Shown: positions 23,701 to 34,522 of the stretch, in pieces
Layout of the letters: every line of letters starts with the position of its first letter
Position numbering within the stretch: position 1 is the stretch's first letter
Assembly: GCA_001599715.1 (NCBI GenBank)
Contig: BCHU01000007.1
Coordinates: 315,586 to 379,585 of the forward strand
Direction of reading: 5' to 3'
DNA length: 64,000 bases
DNA from: Phaeotremella fagi
Taxonomy: Eukaryota; Basidiomycota; Tremellomycetes; Tremellales; Phaeotremellaceae
Program-made: the position numbers and the translations under genes
Notes under the pieces: model-generated
What the model saw: only the letters and a program-made list of their open reading frames with translations
Database searches by the model: none
What the model was told of the DNA's origin: nothing

Positions 23701-24121
23701 GTTCCTTTCTAGCTTTGATAGCATCTTCCGTAGGTTCTCCCAACACATATTGTTGTCTGGTGAGAATGTACGATCTCCATAATTTATAACTCGTTGGGAA
23801 AATCGCTAAAGCCCTTTCATAAATCAAAACTAAGTGTTGTAAACCATCTCTAGAGACTTGAGTTGACAATGGACCTAACAATATATCTTCAGGTGAGGGA
23901 TTTTCGTTAGGTGGTGGTTGTAATTTAGATATTCTATCTTTGATTTGATTGATGTAGGATAACCAACTTCTTAGATTTTCTGGATTGTGTAATAAATCCT
24001 CTTCTGTCGTTAGATCGGCTGTACTGATTAAGTGAGGGTGAGTTAGGGGAGTTGGGATAGGTAGAGTAAGGGGGAATTTAGAGGATAGATCTTGAATGAG
24101 TGTTGAGGATGGATCACTCAT
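20747..24121 (-). CDS. SYF1: pre-mRNA splicing factor Syf1 (XAB2 family)
   Basis: Six exons on the complement: 23330-24121, 22709-23290, 21959-22663, 21713-21913, 21148-21664, 20747-21096; 1048 residues, about the family size. It is built almost wholly from HAT (half-a-TPR) repeats, for example LVLIYERALAIFPTSYKLWRSY, LARDLFEQALENCP-type units (ERARDLFEQALENCP) and RPIYEKAIEVLPDR. The C-terminus carries the family signature DTFREMLRIKRSVQAAFNT. Syf1 is a scaffold of the Prp19/NineTeen complex in the active spliceosome. Intron 4 (21665-21712) starts with GC instead of GT. The gene diverges from the TatD gene with a 295-bp shared promoter. Confidence 0.93.
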
Positions 24122-24416
24122 TTTGATATAGAGACTGAGATGGTGAAGGAGGAGGTTGATAGAGAGGATATCTTGTACTCATACGTTTAAACAACATCTA
24201 ATGGTTGCCACACTCGGTGTTACGTATCGGCGTTAACTTTAAACCAGCTCCTCCACTTTCCAAGTCCACCAAGCATCTCTTAACATCTACCATCAACATC
24301 AACAATTTTGCTCGTCTATCAATATCATCTATATCCACAGGACCATATTCAATCTGAGATCTTCATCCATCTCCCTCCGTCTCATCTCTCAGTATACCCA
24401 TCATCCATATCCGAAA

Positions 24417-25650
24417 ATGAGATTCACAGGTAAGTCCCTTTCTTCTCTATCCAACTCCAATTAACCATCCCGTCCAAAGATATCGCAGTGAACTTGACGG
24501 ACGAAATGTTTCAAGGAACTTATCACGGTAAATCAAAACATGTATCTGATCTACCTGAGATACTTGGACGGGCGAAAGGAGCTGGTGTGGAGAGGATATT
24601 GATCACTGGGACTTCATTGAGCGAGTCAAGAGAAGCTTTGAAAATGGCTCAAACTTATGGTAAGTTGTTGATTCCCGACATACAAGCCTCAATGTCTGAC
24701 AGATGTTGATAACACTTTGATAGACCTTCATTGTACAGCTGGCGTGCATCCTACATCAACGTCAGAGATCGATGAACACCCTGAAGGAGCATCTGGTTAC
24801 TTGGATTCTTTAGTCAAATTGATAGAAGACGACAGAAGTCCATCAGGATCGAAACGTATCATATCAATAGGCGAAATAGGATTGGGTATGTTGAGCTATG
24901 ATTTTATTTAGCAGGATAAACTAAAGCTCACCATCGAACAGATTATGACCGATTACACCATTCATCTAAAGAAACGCAACTGAAACATCTCCCTTACCTC
25001 TTATCTCTAGCCAGAACGTTCAAACTACCGATGTTCCTTCATTCGAGACATCCAGATGCTCATCGAGATTTGGTTTCTGCTTTGAAGGAAGCGGGATGGG
25101 GTGAGAAGGGTGAGGGATGGAATGGAGGGGTGGTACATAGTTTTACTGGAACCCAATCCGAGATGGAAGAGCTAGTGAGTAGTGTCACCTTTTCTGAACA
25201 TACATGAAATAGAGTTTTGACCTTGAAGTTCAGGTCGAAATGGGGCTTTATATAGGTATCAACGGGTGTAGTTTGAAAACGGAGGACAATATCGAAGTCG
25301 TCCAGAAGATTCCACTGGACAGGCTATTGCTAGAAACGGGTATGTTCTCGATGAGCTCGGCAAAAAAGACTGACGCATCTTAAATAGACGCTCCATGGTG
25401 TACCCCTTCATCAACTCAAGCTTCTTTCAAACATCAACCATCAGCTGAAAGTTACACACCAATACCTCGAGTCTCGAAACCCCAGTCCTTCAAACCAGGT
25501 TCAGGAGTGAAAGGTCGATTAGAACCTGCTGATGTCGTTTTGATCGCTCATATCGTTGCTTCTATTAAGGGATTACCGGTTGAGCAAGTGGCGGAACAGG
25601 TTTGGAACAATACGATGACTTTGTTTTATCCTACTGAGATGGGGAGTTGA
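24417..25650 (+). CDS. TatD-type metal-dependent deoxyribonuclease
   Basis: Six predicted exons: 24417-24429, 24480-24659, 24703-24885, 24942-25174, 25234-25339, 25388-25650; 325 residues. Motifs of the TatD amidohydrolase fold are in order: [32 protein letters not shown], the metal-binding [38 protein letters not shown], and LLLETDAPWC. The product is expected to be a Mg-dependent 3'-5' exonuclease used in DNA quality control or apoptosis-like DNA breakdown. The region after ETDAPWC holds a Ser/Pro-rich insert of about 40 residues. The first exon is only 13 nt (MRFT). Confidence 0.9.
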
Positions 25651-26260
25651 TGGGGTTGGCGAATGTCGATCAGTCCAGACAGCTGGTACAAAGATGCCAG
25701 ATATATTCATAGACACATATTGTAGAGCATGGCGACGATCATGACCAGAATAATTGCCATTTATTTTTCCTCGACTCTCTCCAGTGATGGACTGATGCGA
25801 GTGTGTTGCGGAACAATAACACCCACACCTTCGAAACTAAGAACCACTAGACCATGTCCTCCAATTGCGCAATTCAATTTGCACGATAAAATATAACTGC
25901 ATCATGTCGGTGAAAACGAAACAAAGGGTGACAATAAAATTCTACTATCTTTCCTCACACACTAGTCTTCTAGCCTGGTGAAGTCACCTCCTTAATCATG
26001 ATTTCGGTGAAATAGACAAAGGTTGGGTACTTACAACTGCACACGTTCGTAGATATGACGATATTGGACTGATAGCGTCGACTCGATATTCGGTTAAATG
26101 AACAAAGGCTACTTTACGATCCTTTTTTCTAGGGGTGTGAGCTGTGGAGCCAGAAGACCACTGGGTTTGCATACATAAACCCCCAAGTCATTAGGTTCTG
26201 TTCTCTTTCTTTCATCAACTTTTCTTCCCCAAACCAAACCAAATTATCAGAAGATTCAGA
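25651..26260. other. intergenic, includes start of duplicated unit
   Basis: No gene is seen between the TatD stop and the first small orphan gene. The right third (from about 26077) is the upstream half of duplicated copy 1, similar to the sequence before the next gene. Confidence 0.4.
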
Positions 26261-26771
26261 ATGGGAAGACACAGCGATCTCTCCCTCACCGATCTCGGTA
26301 AAAAATATGATAAATATCGCAATACTGATGAATATGCTAGTGAAAGAAACCAAGAAGAAGCAGATGAGATGATTAAGAAGATTGAGAAAATGATAAAAGA
26401 ATGTTCATCTCAACTATCAAAAGGTGCTCTCACTGTTCAATCAAATCCCAGTTTTCAAAATTCACTCGCCTTGGCTAATTTTACAATCAAAAGTGTAGAA
26501 CTCCTCAATCTCTTACGATTCTCCAGTAATCAAAACCTCAGAGACGTGCCATTCCGGGAAATTACTAATTTCCAACGAACCTGTTCCGAATTGAACAGCC
26601 AAATCCAAGCCGCACCTTCCGCCAAAGATGATAAGGTTGAAAGCTCAACAACAGGAGCTGGGGCCGGTGATGGAAACTGAGTTGGTTTTGTTAGGCTTTG
26701 GGAATAGGATTTAGGAAGAGAATGATATCGTAAATGAAAATATGCAGTTATGTACATGAGTGGCAAAAAAG
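26077..26771 (+). repeat. segmental duplication, copy 1
   Basis: About 0.7 kb comprising promoter, small gene and 3' flank. It matches copy 2 in order and spacing. Shared upstream words include CAGAAGACCACTGGG, TCTCTTTCTTTCATCAA and CCAAACCAAACC-like runs; shared downstream words are AGGATTTAGG, GATATCGTAAATGAAA, ATGCAGTTA and ATGAGTGGC. Boundaries are approximate. Confidence 0.7.
26261..26680 (+). CDS. small orphan protein, tandem family member A
   Basis: Intronless 139-residue frame from ATG 26261. The protein is polar and probably helical (KKIEKMIKECSSQLSKG) with a flexible C-terminus ending TGAGAGDGN. It aligns through its length with member B: SDLxLxxLxxKY, IQAAPxxxDDKxESS, QNLxxxxxRxIxxxQxTCSELxSxIQAAP. 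No domain, signal peptide or membrane segment is seen. Function is unknown. Confidence 0.65.
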   Translation: MGRHSDLSLTDLGKKYDKYRNTDEYASERNQEEADEMIKKIEKMIKECSSQLSKGALTVQSNPSFQNSLALANFTIKSVELLNLLRFSSNQNLRDVPFREITNFQRTCSELNSQIQAAPSAKDDKVESSTTGAGAGDGN

Positions 26772-26818
26772 CACATACTGTATTCTTGGATATCACGACA
26801 AAAAAAAAAATACTGATG

Positions 26819-27511
26819 ACGCCGACTCAATGGACAAAGGTTACTGCATGATCTTTCTTTCTAGGCCTTCCTTTTTGAAGAGGTGCAAGCTGTGAAGTCA
26901 GAAGACCACTGGGCTTGAATACATAAATCCCCATTAGGCTCCATTCTCTTTCTTTCATCAATTTTTCTTTTCCCCAACCAAACCAATATATCAAAATGTT
27001 CGGGAAGGAAAATTTCAGCGATCTCACCCTCATCGAGCTCAGTCATAAATATAACCACGCTAAGGATTGGTATCAAAGCTCGTACCAAAAAGAAGCAAAA
27101 AAGAAGATTCGACAAGCGATAGATTCATGTTTGACTCAACTATCCAACTGTGAAAGTGTCTTTCTATCAAATCCCACCGATCAAAACAGAGTCACATTTA
27201 CTGAATTTTCAGTCAAAAGTCAAGAACTCCTTGATCTCTTGAAGCTATCCAGCAGGCAAAATCTTGAATGTATGTTAGTTCGGAAAATATATCATCTCCA
27301 ACAAACTTGCTCCGAATTGAGCAGCCGAATCCAAGCCGCGCCACCTTCCCCTGACGATGATAAACTCGAAAGCTCAATCGCTGGAGCTGGGGACGGTTAT
27401 GGAAATTGAGATTGGTTTTCTTACTGTAGGTTACACAAACAGGATTTAGGCTGTTGATGATATCGTAAATGAAATTATGCAGTTACATCATGCAAATGAG
27501 TGGCCAAAAAC
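26819..27511 (+). repeat. segmental duplication, copy 2
   Basis: Second copy of the unit described at 26077-26771, lying directly after it. The promoter, coding and 3' segments are all recognisably similar, so the duplication included the regulatory region. Confidence 0.7.
26996..27409 (+). CDS. small orphan protein, tandem family member B
   Basis: Intronless 137-residue frame from ATG 26996, a close paralogue of A (see A for shared words). Differences are spread across the protein while the frame is kept, which suggests both copies are under coding constraint. It ends GAGDGYGN. Function is unknown. Confidence 0.65.
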   Translation: MFGKENFSDLTLIELSHKYNHAKDWYQSSYQKEAKKKIRQAIDSCLTQLSNCESVFLSNPTDQNRVTFTEFSVKSQELLDLLKLSSRQNLECMLVRKIYHLQQTCSELSSRIQAAPPSPDDDKLESSIAGAGDGYGN

Positions 27512-28094
27512 CTCCATTTTAGGTGCAAATGTTTTTTCGTCCCAGCTGTCTGTTGAGAAATTTACAGTATGAACAGAAATCGCCACCGAGAATGATGAAC
27601 AGGTTTCGGGTTCGTAATCGTTGATCACAGGATTCGTGGTCATCCTTTGAGGTGCATTTCCGATTAGTTCATGACTTGGAGGACAAAGACTTTTAAGTAG
27701 GACTATAACAGCTTCGTTTACAGTATAACGCTAGAACCACTGTCATTTCTCAACATAGGCCACATGCAGATTAACACCCCCAAATTTTTGTATCACTGTG
27801 TCTAGTCATTTTCTTGCAACAACGTTGTTCTATCGTTCTCACTCAAGCCTTCGAGAGCTCCACTATTTTCTGATTCGAGATAAAACTATGAAAGGACTGG
27901 GAGGCTTCTTCGGGAAAAAAGTTGAACGCACAACGGAAATTTCAATGTCGTCATTCAACAAAAACTTTTCTCAGAAAAGAAGTCCATCCATTTTATATGA
28001 TAAGTCATTTGGAAGTGATTACCCTATTTCGTCTTCCTCTTCTTCTAACTTCAATTATTAATCAGAAACCAACTTCACTTTTTCCAATATCACA
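27410..28094. other. intergenic
   Basis: The left 100 bp belong to duplicated copy 2. A short frame with an ATG at 27888 (57 codons, ending 28061) lies 33 bp before member C; it is Ser-rich with no motif and may be an upstream ORF or chance. Nothing else is seen. Confidence 0.35.
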
Positions 28095-28544
28095 ATGTCA
28101 GACACCGAATATGAATTTTCCAGTTTCGATAATATTTCTCTTGACAAGCTCAAAGAACTCAGTGAACAAGACAAAGACGGTATCGTTCCAAAGGAAAAGT
28201 ATCAAAAGGTAGCCGAAAAGAAAATGGGAGCTACTCTATCCCGGATGGCGTCACAATCAAGCCAATTAGTCGCAGCAGTCATGAATACAGAAATATCGGA
28301 TGAGACCAAATCTTTGTGTAATGAAATGCTGGCTTGGAATACTTTGACTGTTCGAAGTCTCAGTTTCGCGATCCAGCAAGCACTCCCAAAAATTCCTTCC
28401 AACTCTATCGACTTCGGCATCGATCAATTTTGTGAGACTCGTAGAAAACTTCTGGAGACTGGGGTGTTTGAAGAGATATCATATTATTATAGAGAGATAA
28501 CTTGGACTTCTAGTAATATTGGTAACCCTGGTGGTCGTTGGTAG
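28095..28544 (+). CDS. small orphan protein, tandem family member C
   Basis: Intronless 149-residue frame from ATG 28095 (CACAATGTC). Overall plan is like A and B: a short N-terminus with an LxxLKEL word, Lys-rich helix, then a stretch on residues 80-120 (NTLTVRSLSFAIQQALPKI). The C-terminus differs (NIGNPGGRW). Relationship to A/B is by size, position and plan, not clear identity. Function is unknown. Confidence 0.55.
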   Translation: MSDTEYEFSSFDNISLDKLKELSEQDKDGIVPKEKYQKVAEKKMGATLSRMASQSSQLVAAVMNTEISDETKSLCNEMLAWNTLTVRSLSFAIQQALPKIPSNSIDFGIDQFCETRRKLLETGVFEEISYYYREITWTSSNIGNPGGRW

Positions 28545-29145
28545 AATCGCGTTTGTAATTTCAGAATGATATATGTATTGTTGAACTCAAGGATACTGAA
28601 AACCAGTGCCACAAGACCATTGCCACAACTGCTAAACTTACAGTAAAACAGCTGCCAAATCCTCTTTGATGCATTTGCAACTTAGGTCAATCCCATTGTC
28701 TTGCCAAGAGAGCTTGCATTACAGCCATACCCTCATGCAATAACAATAGTCGTTATTCGATTTCTATCGAATATTTGCAACTAGGTATGGTTTGCAGCAT
28801 TTCGCAAAAACCACTCATAAAAAGTACGACTCCAAAGCTTCCCAGCCCAAAAAGAACGGTGCTTTCATGTCGTTGTCTTTGTCAGCGCCAAAAAGCCAAC
28901 CATCGGGGAAATGGAAAAGTTGTCAAAGGAGACCCAGATGGATTGAACTCGGAGACAAATCTTTCTGACGTATCTCATGAAGAAAGGGAAGCCTTCTTGA
29001 CAAGACAAAGGTTGAGTGAGTGATTGCAAAAGCTGTGTTGTGGAGCTACTTTCGAAGGCTTTGAATGTAGGACTGGACTGAAATTATTCCCCGTCTTTCT
29101 TAATTTCTGTATCAAACACTCATCAACGAACATACAAAACCAACT
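28545..29145. other. intergenic
   Basis: A 600-bp spacer. A 78-codon frame with an ATG at 28787 ends in a plausible-looking DVSHEEREAFLTRQR but has no family or promoter support. I leave it unannotated; it could be a gene remnant. Confidence 0.3.
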
Positions 29146-29595
29146 ATGTCCACCACAGACTTTACCGGCAAAACCTTTTCAGAACTCAAGCAATTGAGTT
29201 TTGAGAGTACCAACGATTACAAAGAAACAATTCAAACAGCGGTAAAACAAAGAATTCAACAAAGTAGTACTCGTATTGACGCTCTGAGAGACGAACTTAG
29301 GAGAATTAAAAATTGCGCGTTTTCGAGGGAAGACCACCAAAGATTCCAACCGCTGTTACTACCGATGGTCTATGAGACAACGCCAAGTGCTTTGAAGCTA
29401 CTTTCTGAAGCTGAGAGTCAATCCATCGACAACGTGCAGGCAGACGAGCTCGATAGAGCCATCGATAAATTCTGCGTAGGTTATCAAAAGCTTTCGGTGA
29501 TTTTACCAGAGCATATCGCTTGTGATATGAGGTGGTGGACCTGTAGAAGTATCGGAGACGGTGAAAAAAAGAAACTGTCGTCATTGGAGATGTAA
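29146..29595 (+). CDS. small orphan protein, tandem family member D
   Basis: Intronless 149-residue frame from ATG 29146. The start (TGKTFSELKQLSFES) resembles the ISLDKLKELSEQD start of member C, and the segment LDRAIDKFCVGYQKL resembles IDFGIDQFCETRRKL of C at the same distance from the end, so C and D form a second pair in the array. Function is unknown. Confidence 0.55.
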   Translation: MSTTDFTGKTFSELKQLSFESTNDYKETIQTAVKQRIQQSSTRIDALRDELRRIKNCAFSREDHQRFQPLLLPMVYETTPSALKLLSEAESQSIDNVQADELDRAIDKFCVGYQKLSVILPEHIACDMRWWTCRSIGDGEKKKLSSLEM

Positions 29596-29796
29596 ATGTA
29601 GTCGAACGGTTAGGCTGTGTTTGAACTCAAACAACTTGTACAGTTTATATTTCCTTTTCACAATATCATAGTCTCAGATGCACATATCAGATGATCTACA
29701 TATGTAACACGACCAAGTCGCAATCTAAAACGTGTCCAATGATTCAACGATATAACGAAACCCTTCTGACTTTTTACTTCCCTTCATTCGTAACAA

Positions 29797-31943
29797 CTAC
29801 TCGACAGTATCTGGTGCAGCAACGATGATACTCTGTCTTTGACCGATAGTGACCTTCTCCGATTTCGAATTTGGAACCTCAGAACGAGCTAATTCAAGTA
29901 AAGCACCCAAATCCCTTGGACCAATGAACTGTTTACGTCCTTGAACGATCCAGGTAATCATTGAAATGATGACTATTAATTTGATCAGTCCATGATGAAA
30001 CATGTATTTGGGGAAGGACTTACAGATGACACCGAAAACGACTACTGCGTAGTTCATGTTAGTTCCTGTCACTGGTAGTTCAGGTGGGAAAAGGAAGAAG
30101 ACTGTTGTGAGTACTGTGAAGAGTAATCCGACCTGTAGAGCGTTAGTTGGTTTGACCAAATTGAGTTACAAATGATTTGCGTACAATGTTACAGATAGGA
30201 CCGAAGACTGGGCCAAGAGTGAGAGTGGGTTCTGGGAATGATGGTGGGCGTAAAATTTTCCTTCCTCTGAACAATACCAATACAACTAAAAGATGAAGAA
30301 ATCAATGATAATTCAACTGACAGCGATGCAAAAGACTTACGAGGGATTGAGTAACTGATGTTCAAGAATACAACAGAACTTGAAAGAATAGCGTTCAAAG
30401 CAGCTGAAGATCCAAGGTAGATTAAACCAAAAATAACGACACAAAGGGTGTTAAGCAATACTGCTGGTACTGGTACACCATGTTCGTTCATTCTGGAGAA
30501 GAGTTTAGAGAAAGGTAAACCATGATCTCTGGCGAACGCAAACGTCATTCTTGAAGAAGCTGTCATGATAGCCTGAGCGGTGAAAGCCATGGCGACGATT
30601 GGGAAGATTTGCAGACAAACAGCACCAGCTTTTGAATTTGTCGCTTGGAACATTGCTTCTAACAATGCCCCTGCGGCTGAGTCGTTGACTGAATCAACGT
30701 CACTGATTGAGAATAAAAGACTGATGAGGAAAACGAAAGAACTTGAGGCTCCTATTATGACTGCTAGAACCATCACTCGAGGGGCGTTAAGATGAGGTTC
30801 GGGCATTTCTTCGACCATATGAGAGACGGCATCGTAACCAGTCAATCCAAATGAACCTAAGGCGATATTGTAAGTGTGTGTATAAGATGTTTGGATATTC
30901 TGAACCTACTTTGCAGTAATCCAAGAATCCAAGCAACACCGTCATTCCATCCAGTCTCGTTGATGTATGTGCCGAACACGAATTTGGCTGGTTGATGATT
31001 TGGGGCAGAGGTAGCAAGACAGACGATGATAATGACAACAGCACCAGTCAAAGACCTATGGAAGCATTAATAAGGGACAAGTTCACGCTTCGGTATGAAT
31101 TTCAAACTAACCAGAAGATAGCAGTCTTATTGATAGAAGGCAATAAACGTAATCCAAAGATATTTAAGAAACATGCGCCAAACATGTAAGCGATATAGAC
31201 AAGGAAGATATGCCAGTTGGCGACTTCGTATGAATCGTGTAGAAGAGCGATCACTCCGGTGATAAGTGAACCAGCAAGTGAACCAGCAGTTGCAATAAGA
31301 GTGATCCAACCTGAAACAGCGAACCATCCGCAGACCCAAGAGATTGCCTGTGATCATTAGTTATCATTCATCCATCATGAGGAATTGGTACATACAGGAG
31401 CCCATTCAGCTGGAGCTAAGATAGCTGACCAATGATACTGTCCTCCTGCTGTTGGATAGACGTGACAGACTGGACAACGATTAGATGCCATGCAATTGGT
31501 ATTGACAATGAACTCACTCTCTGCTAAACTCAAAGCCATACACACATTTCCAATGAAAGATGGAACGATACCCCAAATAACAGCTGTAGGACCTCCAGAT
31601 GGGAGAGCAACACTCAAGGAAGCTGCCATAGCGGTCCACCTGTTTTGGTAAGTACAAGGTATTATCAAGTAAAGATAAGACATACGAATTAAGAATTGCA
31701 TAAGCCAAACCGACTAATCACCAATTGGTCAGCCAAAATTCCAAAAATCAATCAAATAAACCACTCACCTAAACTCAACAATCTAAAATTTCTAGATTTT
31801 TCACCAGCAGTCGTTACAGCTTGTTCTTTGGGTGCATAAGGTCCCATTTCCATTTGTGAACCTCTGATTGATTCCTGAACATTTTCACGTGTAAAAGGAC
31901 CTTTTAGAGGTGGGCGCTCCGTATTGAGAGTTGTATCAGACAT
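29797..31943 (-). CDS. APC-superfamily permease (amino acid/GABA/choline type)
   Basis: Ten predicted exons on the complement: 31769-31943, 31686-31713, 31518-31639, 31396-31469, 31112-31347, 30910-31055, 30341-30856, 30185-30285, 30024-30132, 29797-29972; 560 residues. About twelve hydrophobic segments are present. Family marks: MAASLSVALPSGGPTAVIWG, EICHVYPTAGGQYHWSAIL, FGLTGYDAVSHMVEEMPEP, FARDHGLPFSKLFSRMNEHG, and YGxI-type PVPAVLLNTL. These fit the Uga4/Hnm1 group that moves GABA, choline or other amines across the plasma membrane; the substrate cannot be read from sequence. Exon 2 is only 28 nt. A GATAAG lies about 150 bp upstream of the start. Confidence 0.9.
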
Positions 31944-32657
31944 GATGGGAATCTGAAATGAGAAAGAAACGATTGATGTATCGAGAGAAGGGGGAACGTG
32001 TTAAGTAAGATAGAGAGAGACCTCTTTTGGCCAATTTGTTGAGTTTTAGACCGGAGAGATACAGCGAGGAAAAAAAAAGACCACCTTAAGCGAGATAAGA
32101 TGAAATGGTCAGCTGATTGTATGCCTGGGATGGTTGTTGAGGATGCTTTTTGTTTAAAATAGATTCCCCAAGTGAAAATTGAATTTCAACCTAGTTCAGA
32201 GCACCTTTTCGAAATTTTGTTGACAAAAATGTCGGTTACACTAAGCGAGTCTGTGGGGCCACTGACTGAATTGCGGTAATTTGAGTACTAACTTGGTACG
32301 GCCGTACTAAAAACTTCGCTTAAGTCGATGTCCAGTGGTTGAGTTCTATCGAAATGTGGGAGTAGAAGGAGGATGAGAATATGGGATCCACTTTTTGTTC
32401 TGAGAGAGATATAAAATCTTTATCTGAAAGAATTCGCTTGTTATGACGATTGGGATACGAGGGTTGCTGAAAATAGATTCGTCATAGATAACGAGAATCT
32501 GCCACATCCCGACTCCACTAGGTACCTCACTTGGAAAGTACAGACCTAAAAATATACATACGGGTAAGGTGGTGGAGTAAGGCTTTTTCTTATCTCGACA
32601 TAAATAGATATTATCCAATAGAAACAATTGAAATTTAAACGACGCATCCTACAGTAT
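31944..32657. other. intergenic, permease promoter
   Basis: A 714-bp region with a GATAAG at 32094-32099 and a CTTATCTCG near 32588. It also contains a GTACGGCCGTAC inverted repeat near 32296. No gene is seen. Confidence 0.4.
32094..32099 (+). promoter_or_regulatory. GATAAG element upstream of the permease gene
   Basis: A single GATAAG, the consensus for fungal nitrogen-regulatory GATA factors, about 150 bp before the permease ATG. One site can occur by chance; its role is inferred from the neighbouring transporter. Confidence 0.35.
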
Positions 32658-34522
32658 CTACCTTCTTTGCCATGAAGGATCATATTCGGGAGGAACTACT
32701 TCCTCCAAAAGACCAACTGGTACCGCCCCAGCATCCGTCTCTTGACGAACAACGGTTTGTGGAACAGATGGTTGATTCTTACTAGATCTACCATCACTAC
32801 TTGTGCTTGTACTGGGACCTGCGAAAGTTTCCAACAAATAATCTGACGAAGTTGCGGTCGCTGTTATGCCCGGTGAAGTTGGTGAAGTGGTAGCGAAGAA
32901 CTCCGATAATGAATAAGACGATTCTGGTTCTCTACCGTTGAATGATGTCGAGTTTGACATGGATGGACGAATCCTTTGATCGTTCATGATATTGTTCTGA
33001 GATGTTGCCGGGTTATTTGGGTCTTTTGATATTCAGTGGGTGGCCATCACGGAATGGATGATTACACTCACCTGAGAATGGGATTATTGAATTGTGACGA
33101 TTGATCATCATGTCGAAATCGTCATCGTTTTGATTGTCGATTTCGAACGAATTGATTCGAGGTGGTCTATAGCGTTGACTATTAGCAATCCATCTGTGAC
33201 AGATAGAGGACCTACTTGGAACGTTTTCTTTTGTAAATGAACCACCAGACTGCACCTGCTACAACGAAGACTAGGATTCCACCGCCGACCTAAACAGTGT
33301 TGAATCAGTAACTGATTTACAGTATGTACAGTATGTACAGTATGTACAGTAGGTTGGTACAGAATAAAACTTACAGAAGCGCCTATTATAGTCGCATGGG
33401 ATTGGCCGCCATTAGAAGTATTCAACTCATTCGATGAAATTGAAGTTGAAGTTGAAGTCGATCCTCCTCCAACGCCCGAGGTAGCAGAACTACAGTATGT
33501 ACCCATCAGTCTAAATCCATCACTCAAAAAGCATACACTCACCTAGATAAGTTTTGAGCCTGCATATAAACGACTTCAGATAAAGAAAATACTTTATCAT
33601 CACTAGTCTGTTCGAGTACCACGACATACTGAGCACTCGGATCAATGATCGCAAAATAAAGTACCTGATTCAAAGAAATCCAAGGAGTGTATCCGTTGAA
33701 AGTTTGAATAGTCTGCGTCAAAGTGTTTGCGTTGGGTGAATAAGGTGAATTGAGGGTTACACTGTAATTACCGAAATTCCAATTCTCGGTGCCGTAGATG
33801 ATGAAGAACGATGTGTTGGTTGGTAAAGTGAATTTCACTGTTGCTCCTTGAATGTCGGTTTGAAGAGAAGGGTTAGAGAGGATTAGTGTACCATTGGTTA
33901 GGTTCGTTCCTGTATGCCAAAGACCTGTCGTTGTGAACGCCGGATTCATGTTGTTGTTTGAATCAAGAACACTCAATGTGTTGTTATTGATCGTTGAACT
34001 GTGGATACGGTGTTTGATCAATTCATGGAATACAACGACGTACAGTACAGTATCGACTTACCCAGCATCACCGATTCCAGTGGTAACAACGATAGAACTC
34101 AAAGAAACACTAGACTCAACAGTGATCGTCAAAGTATGCCAACCCCATTCCAGACCCGTCACACTCCCCAACAATCCATTCCCAAAATCCATCCCCCCAA
34201 CAACACCCATCCCCCCATCAACACTAACCATCCCACCACCAGTTCCAAACACATATACCCCATATCCAACAAAAGATAACGTCGCAGTAGCCCCAACAAG
34301 ACTCGTTGAATGTGATGAAACTCCGTTACCCCAATTAGTGTGGACGTCGTAGGTCGTCCAATCGCTATATGCGTAGGTGAGGTTCCAGGCTGTATTTGAT
34401 GGACCTGTTGATGGGGTGTAGGTGATTGTTGGGGAGGTGTTGGGGATACTGATGTTATATGGTTGAGGTGAGGATTTGACTCGGTGGAATAGACTTAAGA
34501 GCGTTATTACAGTAATCCACAT
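32658..34522 (-). CDS. one-pass cell-surface protein with tandem beta-rich ectodomains
   Basis: Predicted exons on the complement: 34062-34522, 33543-33998, 33375-33489, 33216-33289, 33072-33166, 32658-33022; 521 residues. The acceptor of the fourth intron could also be at 33178 (525 residues). The N-terminus is a signal peptide (MWITVITLLSLFHRVKSS). Two strand-rich, Thr/Asn-rich segments follow, with a repeated plan (ATLSFVGYGVYVFGTGGG; ATVKFTLPTNTSFFIIYG). Next are a Ser/Thr linker (GGGSTSTSTSISS), one membrane helix (GGGILVFVVAGAVWWFIY), a KRKR stop-transfer and a Ser/Pro-rich cytoplasmic tail with PPEYDPSW. The plan fits a fungal wall or surface sensor; function is unknown. Confidence 0.65.
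33318..33350. repeat. AGTATGTAC 9-bp tandem repeat inside an intron
   Basis: A little over three perfect copies of a 9-bp unit lie in the 85-nt intron 33290-33374 of the surface-protein gene. The intron is longer than most here, and the repeat accounts for the excess. Confidence 0.8.

Noticed and set aside
27888..28061. 57-codon frame just upstream of small orphan C
   Set aside because: Ser-rich with no relation to the array; could be an upstream ORF but there is no direct support.
28787..29023. 78-codon frame between orphans C and D
   Set aside because: The end looks protein-like but there is no family match and no intron or promoter context; possibly a remnant.
33179..33215. Shorter introns (22 or 37 nt) in the surface-protein gene
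   Set aside because: 22 nt is too short to splice; a 49-nt version with a better-placed branch site is preferred, and the 37-nt version remains possible.
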